64,000 bases of DNA from Sclerotinia nivalis (lineage: Eukaryota > Ascomycota > Leotiomycetes > Helotiales > Sclerotiniaceae): NCBI GenBank assembly GCA_029531795.1, contig JAPEIS010000008.1, positions 2,418,001-2,482,000 on the forward strand, written 5' to 3'. The notes beneath the pieces are model-generated. The model was given only the letters and a program-made list of their open reading frames with translations. It was not told the origin of the DNA and did no database searches. Below, in pieces: positions 10,064-21,351 of this stretch; position 1 is the first letter of the stretch, and each line of letters begins with the position of its first letter. A program made the position numbers and the translations under genes.

Positions 10064-13000
10064 TTAATGCGGTGGAGTATTAGCGATGGTAGGAGTAGTT
10101 CCCCCACTGTGGCTATGACGTGGAGATGATGAAGGTGGCATTGATTGATGTCTAGCAATAACTGCCATTTTCTTCTTGAGAACATGAAGACGAGTTCGGA
10201 TCATTTGAAGGACTATTTTTAGGTCAGCATTTATTCACGAGTGTTAGCATCAACTCGGAATTAGTAAATACCTTTCAAGACATCCTTTCTATCCCCAAAA
10301 TTAATACCATTGACCTCTCCACCATCACACTTCTCTTTATCTTCCCGTAAACTTGGCGATCTCTTTCGAGGAATAAGTTCTTCATCGTTTTCGAGAACTG
10401 CTTCAAGCATTCTAATGGCGGTAGTGTATGAAATTTCACAGCCAGGAAGATCCTCATTTGCCAACTCATTGATAGCTGCTGTACGACTCATCTCTAGAGC
10501 ACGATCATACATTAATTTCTCAGCAGTTATACCAGAACTCAATACAACACCATCAGTGGTTGAAGATCCACCAACTATTTTTGAAGCTGTTGCATGATTA
10601 CTTGGATGCCCTGGATGATCTTCGGGAAGCCGTTTTTGAGCCTCGACTAATTTAAGTCGAACAAGCTCTGCTTTCTCTAAGACTTCGTTGAATCGAGTTC
10701 GGACCCACTGAACTGCACCATTGATGCGATTTCCTGCCTGGACTGCTGATGATGAATCGCCTCCTGGAGTGTGGCCTCCACTAATGACTCCGCCACGATT
10801 CTTTCGCGACCACCAAGCTCCAGCAATATCCATAGACTTTGAAAGAAGGGATAATGATTTGACATATAATACAAGTGCTTCCTCGGATAGATTGACGATA
10901 GCCTCCACCGTTAGACCATCATCTTCATCCATGGCGTCACCCACCTTTTCGTGATTTGGACCTCCGAGGCCATGGTTCATAGAAGGTGCCAAAGGAATGA
11001 GCTGTCGATATTTGACTTCAGCAAATCCATACACAACATCACTTCTAGTTGCGGAATCCTCTATGACATTCACAACTCTTTGATCCTCATCAATAGGTCG
11101 AGCATCTCCAATCAATCCAGTATTAGGTGTAGGATAAGCGGGATAAGGATTGTATAATTGTTGTGGCGAAGGGCCTTTTCCAATAAGCGTCGGAGACCAA
11201 GAAACACCAAATACTCTAACACTGGCGCCTTGGAGTGCTTTAGCTATAGCTGAAGCAGTTGATGGGCTGCTACCGGTTTTACCATAGGAACCATATGAAT
11301 TCCTTGCGGATGATGTATCTGGTCGAGTATTTCCTTGAGCTTTTTGAACAGCGCGTGACGGTGGTACAGCTACCGCTCCTGATGTCGAATTTGGTGCTCC
11401 CATTGAGGTATGTCTTCTGGTCGGTTGCCTCGGTATTTGATTAGCATGCGTAAGTCGTGGACTTGCAGCCATCTCATCTGCAAAAGCATTCACTTCAACT
11501 GCTTTCTTCTCAACGAGAACATATTCTCTAGCATCTCGAACATCTTGTTCGGCTTCTGTTATGGAATCACTTGTTCGAATCTCTTCTTGGGCTGGCAAAT
11601 TTGCTTGCTCATCATAAGATGGTTTCCTGGACACAGGTCTTCCCATTGGAGCATAATGTCGTTCCGTGCGGTCCCTTTGTCTTGGTAAGGTATCTACATT
11701 TGGAGCAGTTGCGGCAGAAATTGACCCTGGACGGCCAGATTTACGGCCTGGTGTTTCCACAGGTTGATTGGCCTCTATATTCGGACTTCTTGGAGCTTGT
11801 TCCCCAATATCTCTCGCAATCAATGATTCATATGTCGTTTCAACAGGCTTAGGAGTTGGATTTTCACGTTGGCGCTCTCTCAAAGATGGATGTCGAGCTA
11901 CGGAGGCTTCCGGTGATCTCGAAGGTGTAATAATCTCCTTTGGTAAATCCTCCCCAACCAGGCCAGGAATTGGTCCGGTCACAACTGGGTGGGCAAAGTA
12001 TTCTGGGAAGGTTATTCGATCTTCGGGTTTTTTCTTAAGAAACCGTCGTGCAATATCCTTCAAATCTCTGCTAAAAACAGCCTTACTAGGGAATCTAATG
12101 TCATCTTCATTCTGTTCAATTTTGCGTAATAATTCAACGTGATTCGCCGCTCTAAATGGTGGTTTTCCAGTCATCATTTCGTAAAGAACGGTCCCAATAG
12201 ACCAGAGATCGGCTCGTGCATCGTATTTTTCATAACGTAGAATTTCAGGTGCCATGTAAAGGGGGGAACCGCATAAAGTCTCGGCAAGCGAGGTAGAGGG
12301 TAATGACCGAGCAAATCCGAAATCTGCCAATTTAAGCATTGGTAATGAGTTGATTCCAACCATAGGCACAATAGATTCCTTGCTCGCTTTCATGGCTTCT
12401 GGTCCATTTTTCCTCTTTGCCATCCAATCCGGTGATGGAATTAAGAGAAGATTTTGTGGTTTAACATCCCTATGTACGAAGTCCCGATCCCTCAAGAATT
12501 CCATAGCACTTGACAATTGTTTGAAAAAGTGTCGAACTACAACTTGGTTGAGTCCGCCATCGACTGGCATGGGGTATTTCCTGATCATATCGAAGAGCGT
12601 AGGGTTATCGGCCAGCTTATCCCTCTTTTTGATGAAGTATGATAAATCCCCCAATTCACAATATTCCATCATCAGATGTATATGCGATGTCGACTCTCTG
12701 CAATCGATAAGCGCAACGATATGAGGATGGTGGAGGCTTTTCAATATTTCGATCTCGATGTACAAGTTATCTTTAAGCTTCTTATTGAGTCTGCTAAGGT
12801 TTACGGACTTTATCGCCACGAGAGATCCACTGGGCTGTAATGAAACACGTTAGCATTATTGATATGAGGGAAAATCGGATGCAAGTTGTAGGGATGTGAG
12901 CTACTCAAAGCTCTCAAAAGTCACCACAAACAGTAAAGCAAGGCTACCATCATCTCAAACACATACCACATGTGTACCACGATAAACCGTGGCAAAGCTC

Positions 13001-13092
13001 CCTTTACCAATCTCCTCATTGATAGTAAAAGATCCCACACCAACGTTCCTTGGCCGCCTTGACGACGAAGATGAAGGAGTCTTTGATGCCAT
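10064..13092 (-). CDS. ATG1: Autophagy initiation kinase ATG1
   Basis: Serine/threonine kinase that starts autophagosome formation and the Cvt pathway at the phagophore assembly site. Exons on the minus strand are 13092-12967, 12834-10272 and 10212-10064, giving 945 aa. The start MASKTPSSSSSRRPRNVGVG leads into the glycine loop EEIGKGSFATVYRG. The ATP lysine is in LVAIKSV (about aa 51), the catalytic HRDVKPQNLLL near aa 163-173, DFGFARSLP near aa 213, and SPLYMAPEIL follows. A long Pro/Ser-rich disordered linker separates the kinase from the C-terminal helical (EAT/MIT-like) region that binds ATG13. Intron 1 (12835-12966) has GTATGT/TACAG; intron 2 (10213-10271) has a GCTAAC branch, and splicing restores the end LQMIRTRLHVLKKKM. 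Length and architecture match filamentous-fungal ATG1. Confidence 0.96.
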
Positions 13093-16000
13093 GACAGCGA
13101 TTGTTCAACCACGAAGGTTTGATATCCTTCTCAGTTCCTCAAATGATCCTCCCCTCGACTCAACAACTCGAAAGAGGCTATATCCTTGATGAAATGATCG
13201 TATGCATCGACACACTTATTGTTGGTTTGATAAAGTAAAGGAATAGGTTTGAGGTTGTGTGTATTGTGGAGGTTTAGAATAAAGGTTGTACGATGATGGG
13301 TATGCTAGGTAACGGAAGCGAGGTTGAGCTTGCTTTGTATGCGTCCTCCGTAGTTATTGGCAAGCCTCCAGGAGACGATCAAGCTCGTTTTAAGGTAAAC
13401 GGGCAGAAAAGGTAGAAGGGAGATGCGGCTCGTGTGTTGTGCAATGTTGATAGCGGAGAGGAATTATTGGAACCCGGTTGGCTGGTTATTGTCGAGGTTC
13501 AGGATAACGAATGGCAGTTTGTAGATAAACTGCCGAGTTCAAGTGTATGATTCTACCAAAACGGTTTTTTTGAAGTATGAAAGGTGGTGGTTTTCGTAAA
13601 ATCTTTGGAAGTACTTTTTTGAGGTACTTTATTGAGGTACTTTATTGAGGTTATTTTGATAATAAATTTATACAGTCTTGAATAAGCGGCGTGATGGATG
13701 ATTCGAGATGGTTGATGATTGATTGTGTGAGGAAGTGTTGATATGGCGTATTGATTGTGAATAGGTAGATAGCGGTAGTCGGTTTTAGGTTAATGTCACT
13801 CACTGGATATCGATCTACCTAGTAAGTACTCCGTATGGTTGGCTGTAGGTTAAGGTGAATAGAAAAGATTATTGTGAGTAATAATATAATATGTAAGTAG
13901 AATGACTTTAGGTAATTAGTGAAGGGATAGATCAATCGATAGAAAGGAATAGTAAATAAGTTTATAATCTGATGAGTCTTATTTCTTTTTTCTTCTTATT
14001 GTCGTTTCAAAGTACCAAAATCAGTCAGTCAGTCAGTCCGTCCGTCAGTCCGTCAGTCATTCCCTCATTCCCTTTAGTTTGATGAACCGTGCTCGTGATA
14101 TCAAATTTCAAAAGTCTTGTCTCGTTCGTTCAATTTTCCCTTATCATGAACATTTTATCTATTGGCGCGATACCATACAATACAATAGGTATCATAGCAA
14201 TTTCCCAGCGATAACCTTTCTAACCCAACCCAGGTAACCTTAATCAAGAAGCGCTTACAACGCTAAAGAAGGAGTCACTTCTGTCACTTCTGCCACTTCT
14301 GTCACTTCTGTCACGACTCACTCGTTTTTCTTAGGCCAGTATTTGTAGTGAAGGAGAGGAGGGTGAAGCTTATCGATGCTTTCCATATGGGCGAACCATT
14401 ATCCGAATCATGTACAAAGTATCCATTCTCATACATTGATTACCTACGTAGCGACGCCCGGCATTCAATTCTAATCACGGGAGAAAGAGACTGACTGATG
14501 CCTTGATTTAGCTATTCTTTGATCTTCTGGATTGAATGTCGATTATTAATACGACGGCGTCATTGGTGATATTCATTACAGAGTACCGGTATCAATATCA
14601 ATATCTTCATTCATCAATATCCTCATTCATCCCTCTCTTATCCATAAATAGCCCAAACAACTACCTAGTAAGTTCCCAACAATCTCATCTTCACTACCCT
14701 AATCCCAGTTCCAATCCCAATCATCGCCCCTTTCATGCATCATTGATCAGATGGTCGCCCTTTTCCCTTTTCCATTTTCCCTTTTCGCTTTGGTTGGTTG
14801 GACCCTTAACTCCTCCCTTAGCAAAAAGCCCAAAAGCCAAAGCCAACCGCAGTCCGCATTCCTTCCCCACAAAACGCCATGAAGCTCCACTAAACAATCT
14901 GTCGCGTAACCAAGGAATCCATGAAAACTGTAGGGAGTACATACAGTACGATATAAACACACCGATATCGCACAACGTTTAATCAGTCAATTTCATTCAT
15001 CAATCAGCTTCAATCATCAACACAACATGAACGAATAGTCACACAACTTTAACAGTATAAGCTGATATACGGAAAAAAGTCCTTAACATTATTTAATATT
15101 ATCATAAAACTTAAGAAAATCAGTTCATTCTCTACTAAAAAGAAGAGAGTGAGAACAACAGAAAGATTCAATGACAAAACAAAGAATCAAAGGAAACCCT
15201 GGCACGGGGTACATATCGCTGCATGCATACAATACATACACTCTTTACTCCCTACAGCATCCCTCATCCATCTGTGGATCATGGATCGACGATACATTAC
15301 TCCGTGTACATACGTGAAAATACCGAGTACTCAGGCATCCAAGTACTCCGTATTCTCTCTGTATTAATGACGATTACATACCTACTTTCATGTATATGGT
15401 AATCGATCACCCTTACTTAGGTACTTATCATCCTGCTCTTCACTCTATGTTGCGCTGGCAACAATCTTCTTCTTCTTCTCCTTCTCCTTCTCCTTCTCCT
15501 TGTAAATCCTCCCTTTCAATAATTCGCCCATCTCCAAAAACTCCTACTATCTACTACATTATCATGATAGGTACATACAGATTAAACATCGATATCATCC
15601 CCTCGGAAACCAATCACATAAATAACACACCAGTATCCCCAATCCCATGCATCCACGCGATCATCAAGGCTTGAGAATGTACATAAGCCGCCTAGATACC
15701 CATCCATTCACGTGGTTACATACATATCGATTCGACCTTTCCATGATATTGGACATTTAGAATGATCTGTGTATATCTAGATATCTACCTACCTACCTAC
15801 CTATCAAAAAGAGCACTTCAATTATATTGTCTAGAAACCCGGATGGACGTATTCTGGCTATACTAATAGCCTTAATAAGGAAATATTTCTACTGAAATTG
15901 CACCTCGAATTTTAATCAGCACAAGTTGAAACCCCCTACCGATATCACGATTATCATGGAGCTTATGCCACCCAAACAACCGGGCTAGAGCCGCATAGGG

Positions 16001-16248
16001 CCGCCCGCATAAGACCCAGCATCAAAGCCTCATTTTTGGGTAATAAGCTTGCTAATATTTTATAAAAATACCTTTGAAGTACATCTTTCAAAACACTGAC
16101 TTGACATTTATCTTATTGATATTTATATTCATTCGATTCTGATTCGTTCAATATCTATATACGTGTAGTAGGTAGTTTTCATAAATAGCTGTCTGAGGCA
16201 TTAAAATTTTTAACATCTAGCAAAGACTGAATACTGCATTCCATCAGT
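13093..16248. other. Long ATG1 upstream region with simple repeats
   Basis: About 3.1 kb with no convincing gene. Repeats include TGAGGTACTTTAT units near 13610-13650, (CAGT)n/(CCGT)n at 14021-14059, TGTCACTTC repeats at 14272-14313, (CTTCTC)n at 15465-15500 and (CTAC)n at 15785-15803. It may include a long ATG1 leader and promoter. Confidence 0.55.
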
Positions 16249-16898
16249 ATGTCTAAATCTGAGCAGTTGAAGAATGGAACTCGTGCAGACAGAACGTTTC
16301 TTGCACTTGTTCAACATGCTGCAGAAGAAAAAAGAAGAGAAATTGCCGGAAAACCGGTCGTGGATGGCTTTACTCCTATGATTGCGACACATTCATGCGA
16401 TTCAGTCATTCGGCACTTTCTGTAATCTCTCAAGGTATCTGCTCATATTCTGTTACTAATCTCTTAACTAATATATGTATAGAGCTCTTCCGACAAGATC
16501 CTCCCTTTAGATTACGAGAGTCCAACTGGGCGAGGCGTTTTCTTATTCCAAAAATACAATCCATCCACCCCCCCCCCCCCCCCCCCAACTACGTTTCAAT
16601 CATGATCCCGATTATTATCATTGAAAACCTTCGAGCTCAAGAAAATGTTGTCTTGGAAGTCGGATGTCCTATATACGTCGGTGAGAAGGCTACATTACAA
16701 TTGAGCGGATCGGGCTTTTTGGTGTCCATCAATATTGCCTTCAAAAAAACAGCCGCAGGTTGGGAAGTGCCGGTATCTCTTTACATGTTAGCCAGCCTGT
16801 CGAACTTTGAAGCATTACGTACAAGCGAAAGCATTGTTATGGGAATCATAGCCCTCGTGATTGTTTTCAACTGCGCAGTTGGAAGTATGTCCTGCTGA
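16249..16898 (+). pseudogene. Unrecognised, probably decayed small gene with poly-C tract
   Basis: ATG at 16249 opens MSKSEQLKNGTRADRTFLAL, but that frame ends at 16423 (TAA). A second frame covers WLYSYDCDTFMRF and continues through a plausible intron (about 16435-16481, TTAACTAAT branch, TATAG acceptor) into ELFRQDPPFRLRESNW and on to 16898. Joining the two frames needs a frameshift near 16350. A run of 19 C (16568-16586) codes for a poly-proline stretch and is a likely length-variable site. Near the end a hydrophobic segment, VMGIIALVIVFNCAVG, could be a membrane helix. I do not recognise a family; it may be a relic. Confidence 0.35.
16568..16586 (+). repeat. Poly-C homopolymer (19 nt)
   Basis: Uninterrupted run of 19 C inside a weakly supported coding frame, where it would encode about six prolines. 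It is prone to slippage in vivo and to sequencing error. Confidence 0.9.
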
Positions 16899-17070
16899 TG
16901 CATAACTGCTACCCTCATTCATCGCCGTCACCATCCCAGCCGAATTATCTATAAACGTGATTGACATATGATCTGAAATCTGAGGTTGAGGTATGTAGGG
17001 GCAACCCAAAGCCCGGTAAATTATGTCTTTCCTGAATTTTTGTATAGCACATTAGCTTGCGCCGATTGAA

Positions 17071-18797
17071 TCAATGAGCGTCGATACCATACCCGACAAT
17101 TCCTGCCAACAAGTTTTCCACGATACATATCAGCCCAGGGATCTCCGGCGAATTGGGGTGATGTCCTTTGGCTTCCATGGTTGCTACAAATTCCCCTGCG
17201 AGCGCCGGTATAGTTGGTTTGTAGCAGAGCTGCGTAAGATTTCTCTTTGATTCCGCTAACATAAACATTTAGCTGAAGAATAAATCACCGATCAGATATA
17301 AAGTACTTACTGAGTTGAAGATATAATGCTAATTCGCGCCCTTTCCATCCCGGTAGTTTTTCCATCGCCCAACACCAAAAGCTAGCAAAATCACGCATCT
17401 TACGGCATTGATGTTCATCGATAGTACCGAAAAGAAAATCCGAAGTTTGTTTGTTGATCTATAAGCATTGTCAGTACACCGTATTGACAAATTGTTGAGA
17501 ATTTTGCTTTTACTCGTTTTGCGACTTTCCTCATTCCGTCCTCCCGGAATTCAGCTACTCGCAACACAGCGCAACCCGCCAACATACGCAGCTTTCCGAC
17601 CCGACTCATGAAATTTCCGTTCTTTGTTATGTTGTCGCCTCTTTGGAGTATTGTCCGGCCTATATTCCTTATCTGAGATACCTCATCGCCTGACCGTATT
17701 ATCTCAGATGCCTCTCCGCCTAAGCTTGTCTGAAATGAACCATAACCTTGTTCCGCTCTTTGGATCTGATTGGGTAATTGGTCGACCTTAAAACAATTGA
17801 TGGCCTCAACCATTCTCTTCACACTTTCGACGCCAAGTTCATCCCGCTCAGCCTCTGCGTCCCATTCATCTGCCTTGGGTATAGCTTGTTCCATCCTCGC
17901 ACGTAAAGCCTCAATTTCATCAAGCTTAAGATCGTCGAGTGTAAGTGGATATTTTTTTGGCATGCTTGATAATATAAGGGCTCCATGTTTCGGAAGTATC
18001 CCACGAAGACGCAAAGACTGGCGGTGGGGTCTTGTCTTCGCCAGGAAGCTTTTGTAGCTTTCCGCTTCTATAGCCTTTGCGATAAGATTCTTGCACATCT
18101 TTCAGGTCATCCTTATGATCAGGTTGGTTCTTTTCCTTGTGCGGAATTGATACTCTTGGATTGTTTTGGTGCCCAAGTAGGTTCCTCTTCTTGTGTAGAA
18201 CCGATACGGTTGGGTTTCCGTGATGTCCAAGTGAGTTCTTTTGTGACAAAGGTGGGTGCTCTTGTTCATGTGGAGTCGATTCATGATGTGCTTGATATTT
18301 TCTTCGCTTTTGCGGATTCATTGGATTTGAGTGTTCATGTTGATTCTTTCGCTTTTCCGAAATCGAAACTCTAAAAGTCGGGTTAGTTCCCAATATTGAT
18401 CTTCCATCTGCCAGAAACCTTACTCTGCTTTTTTGAATACAAAGTTATATGGTGTACCTTGGAAACAATGATCGTATATCTCTTGTCCTTGCTTAACGAT
18501 CAATTCTTTCATAGAATCAATGGTTTCCTGTTTCAGATCTCGAGTCAAGGAGCTGAAAATCTCATATTCGTGGTAAGTAAAATTGACTTGTCGTCGAAAT
18601 GGTTTCAACACCAGCTGATTTTGTGATTGAATTTCACCGATAGATGTTGTAAAGATACATATCGCATCGACATCATCGCTCAGAGAGAGCCTGGTATTGC
18701 TTAGATCTTTTGATTGGAGATAGTAAGTCCTACTCATGATGATAGACGTAATGCTTTCGAGTTGCCTTGACACGGTCACTTCTGCGTGAAAAAGCAT
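17071..18797 (-). CDS. Unrecognised multi-exon protein with tandem repeats
   Basis: Exons on the minus strand: 18797-18424, an exon starting at 18370, one ending at 17514, 17458-17311 and 17255-17071. The introns at 18371-18423 (GTAAGG, GAACTAACC branch), 17459-17513 and 17256-17310 (GTAAGT) have good consensus and restore phase, which argues for a real gene. One junction, near 17990-18070, needs a weak intron or a 1-nt indel. The second exon encodes a basic, His/Asn-rich region with about two and a half tandem units of 19 residues (core GNPTVSVLHKKRNLLGH). Downstream is a helical region, then the Cys/Trp-rich segment CRKMRDFASFWCWAMEKLPG. No signal peptide or known domain is recognised. Fold-back repeats lie just upstream of the start. 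Confidence 0.55.
18130..18250 (-). repeat. Intragenic 57-bp tandem repeat
   Basis: Two adjacent units, NSLGHHGNPTVSVLHKKR and NLLGHQNNPRVSIPHKEK, are also similar at DNA level. A partial third unit (NPTFRVSISEKRKN) overlaps the upstream intron's 3' end near 18370. Confidence 0.7.
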
Positions 18798-18815
18798 TGG
18801 AAGACTGGGCTGACC

Positions 18816-18870
18816 ACTTTAGATCGTTTATCAAAAGGTTTTTGATGAAAACGCTAAAAGGGTTAGCTTA
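18816..18870. repeat. Fold-back hairpin repeat, copy 1
   Basis: The arm CGTTTATCAAAA pairs with TTTTGATGAAAACG, followed by GGGTTAGCTTA. It is about 75-80% identical by eye to the copy at 19040-19093. Confidence 0.75.
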
Positions 18871-18943
18871 TCTTTCAGTCAGAAATGCTTGCATACTTGT
18901 ATAAATCATACAGGTTTTATAACCCTGAAAGTAGGCTAACTCC
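18861..18943. repeat. Inverted repeat between the two hairpins
   Basis: GGTTAGCTTATCTTTCAG (18861-18878) is matched in reverse complement by CTGAAAGTAGGCTAACTCC (18925-18943). The shared GTTAGC-TA-CTTTCAG core links it to the tails of both hairpin copies. Confidence 0.7.
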
Positions 18944-19039
18944 TTCCTTTCCATGAACACCCTAATGGGGTTAGGTTTGTTTCTACAACCTCAGCTCGCC
19001 TTAATTGTACGAACATGCGTATCGTCTATGGACTAGCCC

Positions 19040-19093
19040 TTTTAGAACGTTCATCAAAAAGTTTGTGATAAACGTTCTAAAATGGTTAGCCTA
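19040..19093. repeat. Fold-back hairpin repeat, copy 2
   Basis: The 17-nt arm TTTTAGAACGTTCATCA pairs with TGATAAACGTTCTAAAA with one mismatch around a short loop. It is followed by TGGTTAGCCTA, as in copy 1. Confidence 0.85.
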
Positions 19094-19368
19094 CAATCTA
19101 CACATTCAAAGCATCCACTGAAGCTAAGCTACACCTATCCCTGCATTCTCAATGACCGGCATGTCCAATTTGCCATTGCTTGAGAAGAAATTCGAAGACC
19201 ACGGGGTGCTCGGATGAAGAAGGAAGTGCAGTATGCATGGAAAAGGAAGGGTTGGTAGGAAGGGCAATATATAAAATGAAGAGTGCTCATCAAGTGGATA
19301 GGCATCTTTATTATCACAAAGTCTTTTATCCACAAACTATCATCTTCAAATTTTCAAACCTAGATACA

Positions 19369-19555
19369 ATGTGTCTTACATATTACGATATATGTTGAAA
19401 ATGCGCTACTGAGCTAGAGGATCCTCCTCCCCGTGTTATTGATTGTGGGTTGGAGCCCGAAGATTGCAAAAAATACAGCCAAGAGCCAGGCATACCTGGA
19501 ATGACCTTTTGTGCTATTCTTAGAGGCGAAGAAACCACCAATATAGTGACAAACG
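19369..19555 (+). pseudogene. Small Cys-containing ORF with in-frame TGA
   Basis: ATG at 19369 gives MCLTYYDIC, then TGA (19396-19398), after which the same frame continues KCATELEDPPPRVIDCGLEP and on to a strong GTAAGT donor at 19556. Spacing of five Cys and the intact frame on both sides suggest a Gly-to-stop change (GGA to TGA) in a former first exon. No signal peptide is seen and no downstream exon could be assigned. Fungi lack selenocysteine insertion, so recoding is unlikely. Confidence 0.4.
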
Positions 19556-20093
19556 GTAAGTTATTCTCATAGTCAGGTAATTATCAAATGATTGATTTTG
19601 CTGAAAAGGAGAAGGTCCGAACACTTTCGTTTTGACGTCTTCCCGTAGCATCCCTTCCCATCTGAAAGTGTGAAGATTGAAGGGGCACTAACGGGTGAAT
19701 AGGTGAAGTGACGAAGAACTCGGCTGCCAGACCAGAGAAAGAGCAACAGATAGACTGCGAGCATCTAGTCAGAGTATATAGAAGGTAATTTTGTTGTTGC
19801 TGTCGTTTTCACTGTAGTGTCGATGGAAATCAGTCTGATATTATCAAGTCTGTTTGTAAAGTGTTATCTATCGGAGCAGAAAATTCTTGCACAAAAAGCC
19901 ATGCACATCAACCAAGCTTGTGGACTTCAACAACCATCTGAGGAATGCCTGCAATCGCTATCACGTGACCATACACTCAATCCTTTTGCAACAAAAGTTG
20001 TTATTGAGCATCGTAAACCTGCAGTGATTGATAACCTCTCCTTCCCTGTTACCTCTGTTGATTTCGTATAATTATCTGTTAATTGTTAACCAC
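19556..20093. other. Intergenic region, possible remote exons
   Basis: No gene could be assigned. Sequence after the GTAAGT donor at 19556 contains no clear partner exon. Upstream exons of the kinase-like gene may lie here, since TTCTACAG just after 20094 could be an acceptor. Confidence 0.4.
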
Positions 20094-21217
20094 ATGATTC
20101 TACAGCGTGCTCGTTTTTTCAAAAGTGCGAGAATGATTTCAACACTCGTCGGCCGCCCTGGTCAGGTATATAAGCCGGTTCGTGTTATCTACAAACACCC
20201 AAACAAAAAGCCGGAGTTCAACATTTATCTGGCCTCTGGGTGAGTTCCGAAATCATAACATGCCGTGCTTCTCGTCGCAACAATGACCGACTGTACCGGG
20301 CTAATCTGAGCAATGCTCTAGAAAGGATAATACAGCGTTCGTTTTAAAGCCTGTTCCTCGCTCGATTTTTGAGCATTCACAAGAGCTCAAACAGGAATTC
20401 GGCAACGTTCGTCAAATACGACACCATGTAGATGAAGACGAGAGGAAACATATACTTGTCTACGATTATGCCACATCCAACGTACTTGAAATGATAAACG
20501 ACTGTCTACCTCTTCCTCTACAAACAAGAAAGACAATCCTTAAAGAGGTTGGCCTGGCATTGAAAGATATGCACGCGAGAAATTGGATACACCTTGGTAG
20601 GCTATCTTTAGCTATTCGCGATTTTTGCCCAAAGCTCTCTACTGATCTCACTGCTGTGCTCTAGATGTGAAGCCTGACAACGTCTTCATCGATTGGGTTG
20701 TTAACATGGAAACTAAATTCTGCCTCGAAAAGGTGCAATTGGGCGATTTAGATTGTGCTTTGAAACTCATAGGCACGAATCTTCTAAACCAAAAGATAGG
20801 AAACGTGATGTGGCAAAGTCCAGAAGGACAACTGGGGAGGGGAATGGGGAAGCATTCGGAGGTGTTTTCTTTCGGGCTTCTGGTGAGTCAAACCTTCAAT
20901 CCTTACGGAACCCCATTCTCTAACAATATGGTTACTTTCAGTGTCTTTTTGTGCTCACAGGCGTTGAATCGTTTCACCCCGACTTCGAGAGTCTACCTAT
21001 AGAACCGGAGCGGGTGATCTTGCACAAGTTGCTGTCGAACTTTGGGCCGCTTCCAGATGCGCTCGTAAAGCATGTTGATGATGAGAAAGGAGGCGAGCTC
21101 TTGAAGGATCTTTGGAAAATGATTGAAGAGGATGAGGAGCGAGCTGAAGGGTATGAGCCTTTTGAGCAATGGACCGAGACTGATTATCCAATCTCAATGT
21201 GGATGCGAAGAGGTTGA
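20094..21217 (+). CDS. Atypical protein kinase-like gene, C-terminus truncated by frameshift
   Basis: Exons 20094-20239, 20322-20596, 20665-20882 and 20942-21217, joined by introns with good GT-AG ends and matching phases. Kinase features are ATP lysine in FVLKPV, catalytic loop WIHLDVKPDNVFI, DLD replacing DFG (LGDLDCAL), SPE replacing APE (WQSPEGQLG), and a subdomain IX-like SEVFSFGLL. The glycine loop is not evident, so activity is uncertain. The frame stops at TGA 21215-21217, but the next frame continues at once with LILRMTNPDPGKRAEMADIM, the expected subdomain XI, as far as TAG near 21349. That points to a recent indel at about 21203-21215. The substrate is unknown, and the start at 20094 or 20133 is uncertain. 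Confidence 0.6.
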
Positions 21218-21351
21218 TACTGAGAATGACGAATCCGGACCCCGGAAAGAGGGCGGAGATGGCTGATATCATGACGGATCCTTATTGGGATGGGGTTGGT
21301 TCCGAGGGTATTTTTGGGACTGAAGAATGTTTTAAAGATGATGCAAATTAG
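21205..21351 (+). pseudogene. Out-of-frame C-terminal remainder of the kinase-like gene
   Basis: In a frame shifted relative to the upstream exon the sequence encodes KRLILRMTNPDPGKRAEM and MTDPYWDG, ending at TAG. It matches the kinase subdomain XI pattern (NPDPGKR), so it is a detached tail, not random sequence. Confidence 0.65.

Larger units (their letters stand above)
18798..19368. other. Intergenic segment rich in fold-back repeats
   Basis: No gene seen. The segment is dominated by two related 55-bp hairpins and smaller inverted repeats, listed separately. Confidence 0.7.

Noticed and set aside
10310..12724. Several open frames antisense to ATG1
   Set aside because: They mirror the codon pattern of the well supported kinase gene and have no family resemblance.
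14536..14982. 148-residue open frame upstream of ATG1
   Set aside because: Composition is low complexity (Ser/Pro/His/Tyr from repeats), with no conserved motif or splice context.
18816..19093. Hairpin pair as LTRs or a CRISPR array
   Set aside because: Only two diverged copies with a 170-bp spacer, no coding capacity between them and no regular spacing; nuclear eukaryotic context.
19396..19398. TGA between Cys codons as selenocysteine
   Set aside because: Fungi of this group are not known to have selenocysteine machinery; a nonsense change is simpler.
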